The position numbers were made by a program, and so were the translations under genes. Positions 57,634 through 64,000 of a stretch of DNA of 64,000 nucleotides are shown here, piece by piece. The notes below the pieces were generated by a model. The model was given only the letters and a program-made list of their open reading frames with translations. It searched no databases and had not been told where the DNA came from. Within the stretch, counting starts at the first letter, position 1. Each line of letters begins with the position of its first letter. The stretch covers positions 372,001 to 436,000 of the forward strand of contig CAWIXB010000001.1 of the NCBI GenBank assembly GCA_963839955.1, in the 5' to 3' direction. The stretch comes from CAWIXB01 sp963839955. Lineage in GTDB: Bacteria; Actinomycetota; Actinomycetes; JACCUZ01.

Positions 57634-58416
57634 TTACGGGGCCCTGGTCTCGAGCCGGGCAAGGGACAGGCTTTGCGCGGCCTCCACCAGGAGCGGCACG
57701 GCTGCGTCGGCGGTATCGACGTCGAAGCGGGCGGCGGGACCGGCCACTGACAGAGCACCGACGGCGGACCCGCGGTGGTCGACGATCGCGACAGCCCGGC
57801 ACCGCTGGCCGACGGCGTAGGACTGCTCGTCGTTGGCATGACCGACGTGGCGGACGTCGCGCAGCTCCGCGTCGAGGGTGGCGAGGACCTCATCGGCGGC
57901 CGGGCCGAGTGCGGCGTCGAGCACCTGCTGGCGCCTCGTCGGTGAGAGGTGGGCAAGCAGCGCCTTGCCCATCGCGGTCGTGTGAGGGACGACGACGTCG
58001 CCGACCCTGGCGACGACGCGGAGCGCGTGCGTGGACTCCTGACGAGCGACCAGCACGATCTGCGTTCCGACGAGGAGCCCGACACTGACGCTCTCCTGGA
58101 GCTGATCGGCCAGGTCGTGCGCAACACGTTCCAGTCGCTCAGGGTCGTGCAGCGCGCGGACGGTGCGCAGCCCGAGCCGGGCGATCTGGAAGCCGGGCTG
58201 GTAGCCGTTGGTCTGCGGCTCGCGATGCAGGTAGCCACGTTCGGACAACAGCGCGACCAGGCGCGAGGCGGTGGACACCGGAACATCGCACGACACGGCT
58301 AGGTCGCTCAGGGTCATGGGCTGGTCGGCGTCGACCGCCGTCTCCAGGACGTTCAGCAGGCGTCCGAGATAGCTGACCCTCGGGGTTCCACTGAGTGGAA
58401 CAGCCGTACCGCTCAT
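57634..58416 (-). CDS. IclR-family transcriptional regulator
   Basis: A 260-residue IclR regulator: winged helix at about 16-70 (MTLSDLAVSCDVPVSTASRL) and an effector domain at about 80-250. It stands first in a same-strand run with the aminotransferase, importer, deacylase and amidohydrolase, so it may autoregulate the operon. A perfect 17-bp palindrome (58385-58401) lies in its first codons. No good ribosome-binding site precedes ATG 58416. Confidence 0.87.
   Translation of the reverse strand: MSGTAVPLSGTPRVSYLGRLLNVLETAVDADQPMTLSDLAVSCDVPVSTASRLVALLSERGYLHREPQTNGYQPGFQIARLGLRTVRALHDPERLERVAHDLADQLQESVSVGLLVGTQIVLVARQESTHALRVVARVGDVVVPHTTAMGKALLAHLSPTRRQQVLDAALGPAADEVLATLDAELRDVRHVGHANDEQSYAVGQRCRAVAIVDHRGSAVGALSVAGPAARFDVDTADAAVPLLVEAAQSLSLARLETRAP
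58385..58401. promoter_or_regulatory. candidate IclR operator inside iclR start region
   Basis: GTTCCACTGAGTGGAAC: perfect 8-bp arms around one base. It is 15 bp inside the predicted iclR reading frame, next to its start. The TTCCAC...GTGGAA halves recall IclR-type sites. It could be an autoregulatory operator or hint that transcription starts just upstream. Confidence 0.45.
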
Positions 58417-58542
58417 TGCGTGACGGTAGACAAACCCGGGCACATCGGTCAAACCGCACGGCGAAGACCGGAGTGCAGGCACGACGCACCGCCGATCGGC
58501 GTCGGCATGATCCGTCGCTGACGCGCGGAGTCCGGCGGGAGG

Positions 58543-60195
58543 TCAGCCGGGTGTCGCGACGCGCAGGACCGCCGCCTCGCCCGGGGCGAGCTCGACGGTG
58601 GCGCGACCACCCTTCAACGCGCCCGTCGTGGCGTTGAAGCCAGGCCACGTGCCGTCGGCCGACACCTGGCGCCCGTCGATGCGCACCGCGGGTGCGTCGA
58701 GGGTGCGCCCGGCACTGGTCGGGTCGTAGGGCGTGAGGCGGTTGAGCAGGTACGACGGGCCGGGTGCCTGCACCTGGATGGTCCTCGCCTCGTCGGTCTT
58801 GTTGAGGAGGAACAGCCGGCGCTGTGCGCTCTTGCCCTCAACGCGCCAGGCCTTGACACCGTCGGCCCGCGCGCCGGTGACCGGCACCCTCCGCAGACCC
58901 TTTGTGCCCTGCGCGAACTGCGAGAACAGCAGCAGTCCGTAGTACTCCGGTGCGGCGCTCGGTGCACCCATGGCGGGCGAGGGGTCGTAGTTGACGGCGT
59001 TGTAGTAGCCGTTGCCTTCCTCGGGCCGGAAGAACGCATTGACCTCGGCGTTGTGGAAATTGACGCCGACGGCACCTGTGTCGCAGCCGGCATTGGCGCT
59101 TCGGTTGTCCGGCGGCTCGGGGCACGCCGCGTTGAACATCGTGTCGAGCGCCCACAATGCACTGGCAGCGACGTTGCTCACGCCGTCGGCGCCGCGGCCG
59201 GCCGCGGTGTTCAGCTCCTGCAACCGGTAACCGAGGCCACGTGAGCCGGCTTCGCGCGCATGCGTGTAGACGCCGTAGTTGAAGTTGTCGAGCCGCTCGT
59301 CGCTGAGCAGCCTCGAGATGGTCGGGCAGCGGTACTCGTCGCTGGCGCAGCCGCGGGCGAGCGGGTAGAAGTGGTCGCCCGCCCACGCCCCGAGCGATCC
59401 AGCGCTGGCGCGCATCGGTGCAGCCGTCGTGTCGAGGACTTCGGGCCAGTCCCAGAAGAAGCGGGTCGCCACCGATCGGTCGGCAATGCTCTGCCACGGC
59501 GCGATGGGCTCGCTCGTGGCAGGAGCGCCGATGGGGAACGGGCCGACCGCGTTCGCATCGACGTAGCTCCGGAAGTCCGCGAGGTAGGGGGCGACCTCGG
59601 AACGGTAGGTCAGGTCGGGCTCGTTGCCGAGCTCGATGCCCGCGACGTCGTCCTCCGCGCCGGCGAAGGCAGGAGCGACACCCTGGTCGACGAAGAGCCG
59701 GGTGTGGTCGGGGCCGACCCACGGGCGCGCCGCGGTGCGCGGTGCCATCGCCGTACCGAGCACGGTTCGCCAGTCGGCGCGGCCGGTGCGGCGTACGCGG
59801 TCGAGGGTCGACCGGACCGCGGCGACGTCCTCGGGCGTGATGACGCGGTTGGTGTTGGCGACGGTCGGGTCGAACTGCATGAGGTCCTGCGACGACCCGC
59901 CGATCCGCAGCACGCCTTGGCCGAGGTTCCCCAGGAGCGCGGCGAAGGCCGGCTGTGCCGTTGGCCCCATGTAGCGCTCGATGAGCGACCACTCGATGCT
60001 GAAGCCGACAAAGTGCGAGGCGATCTCGCCCGCCCTCTGGTGGCTCGGGTCCAGGCGCACGGAGCCGTCGGGCCCGGGCGGCGGCTCCATGGCGGCCGTC
60101 GACGCTGGTGCGACGAACAACCCGGCGAGGACAGCGACGGCCGCGGCTGTCGCCGTGATCAGCCGTGGCGGGTGAACGCTCGTTCGCGACAGCAT
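58543..60195 (-). CDS. secreted GH79-like glycosidase
   Basis: A 550-residue exported glycoside hydrolase (signal peptide to about residue 34, ending ASTAAM). The catalytic domain resembles GH79 (beta-glucuronidase/heparanase-like): acid/base Glu192 in IELGNEPDLT and nucleophile Glu327 in YRLQELNTAAG, with a C-terminal beta-sandwich (about 430-550). GGGGAG is six bases before ATG 60195. It shares the 250-bp LacI-site-rich intergenic region with the divergent second GH79-like gene. Confidence 0.86.
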   Translation of the reverse strand: MLSRTSVHPPRLITATAAAVAVLAGLFVAPASTAAMEPPPGPDGSVRLDPSHQRAGEIASHFVGFSIEWSLIERYMGPTAQPAFAALLGNLGQGVLRIGGSSQDLMQFDPTVANTNRVITPEDVAAVRSTLDRVRRTGRADWRTVLGTAMAPRTAARPWVGPDHTRLFVDQGVAPAFAGAEDDVAGIELGNEPDLTYRSEVAPYLADFRSYVDANAVGPFPIGAPATSEPIAPWQSIADRSVATRFFWDWPEVLDTTAAPMRASAGSLGAWAGDHFYPLARGCASDEYRCPTISRLLSDERLDNFNYGVYTHAREAGSRGLGYRLQELNTAAGRGADGVSNVAASALWALDTMFNAACPEPPDNRSANAGCDTGAVGVNFHNAEVNAFFRPEEGNGYYNAVNYDPSPAMGAPSAAPEYYGLLLFSQFAQGTKGLRRVPVTGARADGVKAWRVEGKSAQRRLFLLNKTDEARTIQVQAPGPSYLLNRLTPYDPTSAGRTLDAPAVRIDGRQVSADGTWPGFNATTGALKGGRATVELAPGEAAVLRVATPG

Positions 60196-60215
60196 GGGAG
60201 TCTCCCCGTGGCGAG

Positions 60216-60229
60216 TGCAATCGTTTTCA
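60216..60229. promoter_or_regulatory. LacI-type operator, site A
   Basis: TGCAATCGTTTTCA fits the LacI/cre consensus TGNAANCGNTTNCA exactly. It sits 21 bp before the start of the leftward GH79-like gene. Confidence 0.5.
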
Positions 60230-60273
60230 CGTACCGAAACAGTCCGGCACATAACGGGTCAAGAGGTGCCCTG

Positions 60274-60291
60274 GATGAAACTCGTTTCATC
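60274..60291. promoter_or_regulatory. LacI-type operator, site B
   Basis: GATGAAAC-TC-GTTTCATC: perfect 8-bp arms, with the central CG of the LacI consensus replaced by TC. Located mid-way between the two divergent glycosidase genes. Confidence 0.5.
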
Positions 60292-60378
60292 GAGTGCGCG
60301 ACGTCGCGGCTGGACACCGACGGGAGAGCTCGACCTCTTGCCGTGCCGACGATCTGGTGATCTACTAAGGGACGAATC

Positions 60379-60396
60379 TATGCAAACGTTTGCATA
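60379..60396. promoter_or_regulatory. LacI-type operator, site C
   Basis: TATGCAAACGTTTGCATA, a perfect 18-bp palindrome containing TGCAAACGTTTGCA, the LacI/CcpA-like consensus. It is 50 bp before the rightward glycosidase gene. The regulator gene is not in this window. Confidence 0.7.
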
Positions 60397-60445
60397 ACGG
60401 GCGCAAACGCACTGTCCTCAGGGACCACGGCGGAGGGGTTGCCAG

Positions 60446-62101
60446 ATGACTGACCGGTCAACGACGGCACGGCGCGGAAACGGCCGCCTGACGCTGCGAG
60501 CGCTGCTGGTCGGCGCGGTCGCGATGGGACTGGCGACGGTGCCAGCCGCGGCGACGACCGCGGCCACCGACGCCGCGGTCTCCGGGTCGACCGCGATCAC
60601 CCTGACCGCGACCCCCGACCGGACCAACGCCTCGTTGGCGGGCGACAGCCAGGGCTTCTCGGTCGAGTCGGCCGACTTCGCGCACGGGTTCCTCACCAAG
60701 GACCGGATGTCCAGGCGACTCAAGACGCTCGGTCCGCACGGCGTCATCCGGATCGGTGGCTACTCGATGGACCTGGTCTGGCCGGCCCTCGGTGACTGGC
60801 GCAACGTGCCGGCGCCGGAGCAGGCGATCGGCGGCACCGTCGACCAGGGCGACTTCGACGCCCTCAAGAAGCTGCTGGACGACTCGGGCTGGCAGGTGAC
60901 CCTGGGCGCTCCGCTCAAGGCGGTCATCGACCCGGCGTACGTGAAGGACCCGACCAAGGACCCCTCGCCGGACGTGTCGCTCGAGCAGGTCGTCGCCGAG
61001 GTCAAGGCCGCGCAGAAGACGCTCGGTGACGACCTACTGGCGGTCGAGCTCGGCAACGAGTACGACAACGTCACCACACTGACCGGCGCGCAGTACTACG
61101 ACACGATGAAGCAGTACCACGCAGCCATCGCAACGGCGGTTCCGCACGCGAAGATCAGGATGACCGGTCCCTCGGCCAACACTGCCAAGACGAACCTCCG
61201 GCTGGACGAGTTCGTGACCGCTGTACAGGCAGACGAGTCGAGCGACCCGCGCGAGCTGATGTCCGAGCTCGCCTCGCACTGGTACCCCGGCAGTCACTGC
61301 GGCTCCTCGAACATGTCGATCGCCGCGCTCATGTCGCCCACCACTGTCCTCAACACCCGGAGCAAGCTGGCGGGCATCATGGACAACGGCGCACGGTTGG
61401 GCCACCGCGTCCCGTCGGTCATCAACGAGTCCAACAGCGCGTCCTGCAGCGGACAGCCCGAGGTGAGCAACAGCTACGCCACGTCCCTCTGGTCACTGGA
61501 CTACCTCATGCAGACCGCTCAGAGCGGCGTGAGCCGATTGCAGTTCCACACCAACACTGCGGCGATCTGCGGTGACTTCAAGGCGAGGACCTCACCCGAC
61601 TACCCGATCTCCTACCGCTACTACGGCGCGTTCTGCGCCGCCGACCAGCGCGCGTTCGACAAGGGCGAGCTCTCCGCGACACCGCTCTACTACGGTCTCT
61701 GGGCGTTCCGGCAGGTCCCCGACGGCCGCTTCGTCGACCTCGACCTCGCCGACAGCGACTTGGGCAAGCTCCGGGCGTACGGCGTCGAAGGGCCGCACGG
61801 CACGCTGACAATGGTGCTGGTCAACGTGCAGGACCCGGCGTCGGCGGAGAGCACCGAGGACGTCGTCACCGTGCGGCTGCCCTCGAGGTTCGCGAAGGGT
61901 CGCCAGGTCACATTGGCCAGCACGGCTCCTGGCGGACTGAGCTCGACCGACGCAAGCGCGGTCACCCTCGGCGGCCGGTCGGTGTCGCCGGCCGGGGTCG
62001 CGTCCGGTCCACCGCACGCAACACCGGTTCCGGTCTCCGGCACGTCGTCGACGGTCACCGTTGCCCCCGGCACTGCAGCGATCGTCACCCTCACGCGCTA
62101 G
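60446..62101 (+). CDS. secreted GH79-like glycosidase, divergent paralog
   Basis: A 551-residue exported protein (Tat-neutral Sec-type signal peptide to about residue 40) distantly similar to the divergent GH79-like protein. AVELGNEYDNV (Glu205) and VPSVINESNSA (Glu328) supply the two catalytic glutamates. The C-terminal part (about 430-551) is a beta-sandwich. Substrate likely a uronic-acid-containing glycan or glycoside. GGAGGGG is seven bases before ATG 60446. Confidence 0.85.
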   Translation: MTDRSTTARRGNGRLTLRALLVGAVAMGLATVPAAATTAATDAAVSGSTAITLTATPDRTNASLAGDSQGFSVESADFAHGFLTKDRMSRRLKTLGPHGVIRIGGYSMDLVWPALGDWRNVPAPEQAIGGTVDQGDFDALKKLLDDSGWQVTLGAPLKAVIDPAYVKDPTKDPSPDVSLEQVVAEVKAAQKTLGDDLLAVELGNEYDNVTTLTGAQYYDTMKQYHAAIATAVPHAKIRMTGPSANTAKTNLRLDEFVTAVQADESSDPRELMSELASHWYPGSHCGSSNMSIAALMSPTTVLNTRSKLAGIMDNGARLGHRVPSVINESNSASCSGQPEVSNSYATSLWSLDYLMQTAQSGVSRLQFHTNTAAICGDFKARTSPDYPISYRYYGAFCAADQRAFDKGELSATPLYYGLWAFRQVPDGRFVDLDLADSDLGKLRAYGVEGPHGTLTMVLVNVQDPASAESTEDVVTVRLPSRFAKGRQVTLASTAPGGLSSTDASAVTLGGRSVSPAGVASGPPHATPVPVSGTSSTVTVAPGTAAIVTLTR

Positions 62102-62146
62102 TCGCGGCATAGGCTGGGCGCCCCCGGTGACGCGAGGAGACATCCG

Positions 62147-62530
62147 ATGGCGGTGCAGCTCAACCACACGATCATCAAGTCGCGCGACAAGTCGGTGTCC
62201 GCAGCGTTCCTGGTCGAGATGCTCGATCTCGAGCCGCCGACGACGTACGGCCCCTTCCTGGTCGTGCAGGTCGCCAACGACGTGTCGCTCGACTTCATGG
62301 ACATCGATGGAGACGTCTACCCCGAGCACTACGCCTTCCTGGTCACCGAGGCAGAGTTCGACGAGATCTTCGGACGCATCCGCGATCGCGGCCTCGATCA
62401 CTGGGCCGACCCGGGGCGGCGCAGACCGGGGGAGTACAACACCGAGGACGGCGGCCGCGGCGTCTACTGGGAGGACCCGAGCGGTCACTTCCTCGAGATC
62501 ATCACTCGCCCCTACGGGAGCGGTGGCTAA
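62147..62530 (+). CDS. VOC-superfamily (glyoxalase/dioxygenase-like) protein
   Basis: A 127-residue vicinal-oxygen-chelate fold protein: LNHTIIKSRDKSVSAAFL at the start, EHYAFLVTEAEFDEIFGRI in the middle and GVYWEDPSGHFLEIITRP at the end, giving the metal-ligand His/Glu pattern. Function open (lyase, dioxygenase or resistance protein). GAGGAG is nine bases before ATG 62147. Confidence 0.85.
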   Translation: MAVQLNHTIIKSRDKSVSAAFLVEMLDLEPPTTYGPFLVVQVANDVSLDFMDIDGDVYPEHYAFLVTEAEFDEIFGRIRDRGLDHWADPGRRRPGEYNTEDGGRGVYWEDPSGHFLEIITRPYGSGG

Positions 62531-62665
62531 GCATTCGTTCCGCGACCCGCTGCGTGCGCGCCGCCAGGTGAACGGACGATGAACGACAGATGGCTATCTC
62601 TCGGTCACGCCGACTTCCGTGGTCAACCCGTTCACCGGGTGCGCAAGAGATGCAATCGTCGCCCC

Positions 62666-62914
62666 ATGAGCGAAACGTTGACCGACCGACCCACGCCGAT
62701 CACGATTCAGCGTGACGACGAGGCCTTCGACGATCTTGTCGCATCGGTGCGGCCCCGCCTCGAGAAGATCGACGAGCGGGAAGTGAGCGAGCTCGTGCAG
62801 CTCGCGTTGACCGAGCTGGGTCCGGTCCGGGTGACAGCGTTCCTGCCGGTGCTCGTGGAGCGGAGCATCCTCGAGCGCGTCGAGCACTCAGGTCGCCGGC
62901 GGCGGAGGCGCTGA
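62666..62914 (+). CDS. small three-helix-bundle dimerisation-domain protein
   Basis: An 82-residue, mainly helical protein (ASVRPRLEKIDEREVSELVQ-like region) with a very basic tail. It resembles the three-helix dimerisation domain proteins of actinobacteria. Function unknown. Convergent overlap of 27 bp with the next gene. Confidence 0.55.
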   Translation: MSETLTDRPTPITIQRDDEAFDDLVASVRPRLEKIDEREVSELVQLALTELGPVRVTAFLPVLVERSILERVEHSGRRRRRR

Positions 62915-63268
62915 GTCGGACGAGCGCTCGCCGGCTCTGGGGCGGATGACACGCGCGGCCCTCCTGGATCGCATGACCTGCTCGCAGCGCCGGCAGTCGG
63001 CCGGCGCGGCACCGGTGAAGGCCTCGGCCAGGAAGACGAACCAGCCGGTCAGCGGCGCGCCGCACAGTGCCTGCCGCGTGGTCACCTCCGGGTCGTGGGT
63101 CGAGAGGACCCCGTGACGGACCCCGACGGGTAGCCACGAGCCGCCGGCCCGTCGGCCGCTGGCGGGCTGGGGCCGCCGCTCACGGGCGGCGACGACGACA
63201 TCGGACGCCAAGACACCTCTCGGGCTCGATTCGTTGGGGGGCTCGGTAGCGGGCAGGAAAGTGGTCAT
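62888..63268 (-). CDS. CxxC-containing small protein of unknown function
   Basis: A 126-residue protein: Cys in QALCGAPLTGWF (about 69-80) and a CRRCEQV pair (about 93-99) suggest a small zinc-binding site. Similar CGAPLTG/DCRRC proteins are found across actinobacteria without a known role. Start ATG 63268 is uncertain (spacing to the nearest GGAGG is 12). Confidence 0.6.
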   Translation of the reverse strand: MTTFLPATEPPNESSPRGVLASDVVVAARERRPQPASGRRAGGSWLPVGVRHGVLSTHDPEVTTRQALCGAPLTGWFVFLAEAFTGAAPADCRRCEQVMRSRRAARVIRPRAGERSSDSAPPPPAT

Positions 63269-63425
63269 ACAAGGACAACGCCTCCAGCTGCCTGCCATGA
63301 CGCACGGTTTCGGCCGGATTCCGCCGCCGGGAGGTATGACCGCTGTGAATCGGGGGCATGTCGGGTGCCGGGCAGTGTGGCCAGGTCCGACGTGCGAACG
63401 ACAGATCGCGGGTGGGGACAGCGAC

Positions 63426-64000
63426 ATGACCGACGTGCAGAGCAACGAGCAGGACGTCAGGGCGGCAACGGGCGCCGGGCTGGTGGCCATGCTCCGGCCG
63501 TTGCGGGCCTTCGTGGCCGGGCGCCTCGACGACCCCCACGAGGTCGACGACGTCGTGCAGGAGACGATCGCCCGGGTGCTGGCGCGCCAGCTCGATCTCG
63601 ACGAGGACGCTCTGACGGCGTACGCGTTCGTCGTGGCGCGCAACCTCATCGCCTCGCATCACCGCTCACGGACCAGGACGCGCCGCCATGCCCATCTGCT
63701 GGTGGACCTGCGCGAGCCGGACCGGCCCGAGGAGCTCGCGCTCGCTACGGAGGAGCGCGGCGCGCTGGTGTCAGCCTTGTCGGAGCTGCCCGAACCGCAG
63801 CGGGAGCGCCTCCTTGTCCAGGCGGGCCTCGGCGACGAGGTGGAGGCGCAGCGGGCGACGCACTCGTCCGGGGCGGCGGCGGCTCAGCTGGCGCGCGCGC
63901 GGGCTCGCGTCCGGGTCGACTACCTGATCGCGCTCTCCCGCGCGGACCTCCCGACGAGTCGGTGCCGTCCGGTGCTGCTCTCGCTGTCCGCGGCGGACCG
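63426..64000 (+). CDS. RNA polymerase sigma factor, C-terminal end beyond window
   Basis: The first 191 residues of a sigma-70-family (ECF-like) factor. Region 2 is at about 34-86 (HEVDDVVQETIARVLARQ, YAFVVARNLIASHHRSR), and region 4-like helices follow from about 115 (ALVSALSELPEPQRERLLVQ, then ATHSSGAAAAQLARARARV). The protein continues past the right edge. Related factors in actinobacteria often carry a zinc-binding C-terminal extension. Confidence 0.8.
   Translation, partial: MTDVQSNEQDVRAATGAGLVAMLRPLRAFVAGRLDDPHEVDDVVQETIARVLARQLDLDEDALTAYAFVVARNLIASHHRSRTRTRRHAHLLVDLREPDRPEELALATEERGALVSALSELPEPQRERLLVQAGLGDEVEAQRATHSSGAAAAQLARARARVRVDYLIALSRADLPTSRCRPVLLSLSAAD

Noticed and set aside
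1..64000. CRISPR arrays, tRNA/rRNA genes, transposases, phage genes
   Set aside because: No spaced repeats, cloverleaf-like sequences, transposase or phage motifs were recognised on either strand by reading; a dedicated search could still find a short RNA gene.

Overview
The window is a 64-kb stretch of high-GC DNA with dense, strongly GC3-biased genes, frequent GTG/TTG starts, many 1-4 bp stop/start overlaps, F420-type luciferase-like and MocR/IclR/GntR-FCD regulators. This points to an actinobacterial chromosome, plausibly a Nocardioidaceae-like soil organism (inference from style; no rRNA or tRNA gene was seen to confirm it).

Region 1 (about 0.3-24 kb) is the clearest functional unit: a catabolic island ending in the protocatechuate branch of the beta-ketoadipate pathway (pcaF, pcaH, pcaG, pcaB, pcaD, pcaC). 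Upstream of it lie a FadR/GntR-FCD regulator, a class II aldolase-like enzyme that could be a dihydroxyphthalate-type decarboxylase, a beta-hydroxyacid dehydrogenase, a single-domain cupin, two bicupins, a thiamine-diphosphate decarboxylase-like enzyme, a TRIP13/Pch2-like AAA+ ATPase, a cysteine-less isochorismatase-like protein, three MFS carriers, and an ABC importer with two tandem binding lipoproteins. Five of the start regions in this island carry the same palindrome (ATGGT-N3-ACCAT, allowing one mismatch), and they cover every transcription unit I can draw. The island therefore looks like one GntR-controlled regulon that imports and side-chain-processes an unidentified aromatic compound and delivers it to protocatechuate. 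pcaIJ is not in the window.

Region 2 (24-36.4 kb) is a patchwork of accessory single genes: YCII, an alpha/beta hydrolase lipoprotein, CutC, GNAT, a class C beta-lactamase-like hydrolase, MsrA, MOSC, membrane proteins, TetR, a cyclase-family protein and an epimerase. It holds several decayed genes (a frameshifted DUF6325-like gene, a nucleotidyltransferase frame and a neighbouring frame each cut by an in-frame TAG). Two 70-bp palindrome-rich direct repeats bracket 8.3 kb of it.

Region 3 (36.4-43.6 kb) has an exported BNR-repeat protein and a four-gene redox operon (Fe-S CCG protein, FAD-linked oxidase, 98-aa protein, luciferase-like oxidoreductase), then a methyltransferase-like membrane protein, DUF1697 and GNAT.

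Region 4 (43.6-49.6 kb) is a MocR-flanked operon: a 4,5-dihydroxyphthalate-decarboxylase-like (binding-protein fold) protein, a nitrilase-family amidohydrolase, and a polar-amino-acid-type ABC importer. Region 5 (49.9-58.4 kb) is an IclR-headed operon with a class III aminotransferase, a PotABCD-like importer, an aspartoacylase-family deacylase and an amidohydrolase, suggesting uptake and catabolism of an N-acylated amine or polyamine-like compound.

Region 6 (58.5-62.1 kb) is a divergent pair of secreted GH79-like glycosidases separated by 250 bp holding three LacI-type operator sequences, with no lacI gene in view. The window closes with a VOC protein, two small proteins and the start of an RNA polymerase sigma factor gene cut by the right edge. 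No CRISPR array, insertion sequence, prophage or RNA gene was recognised.
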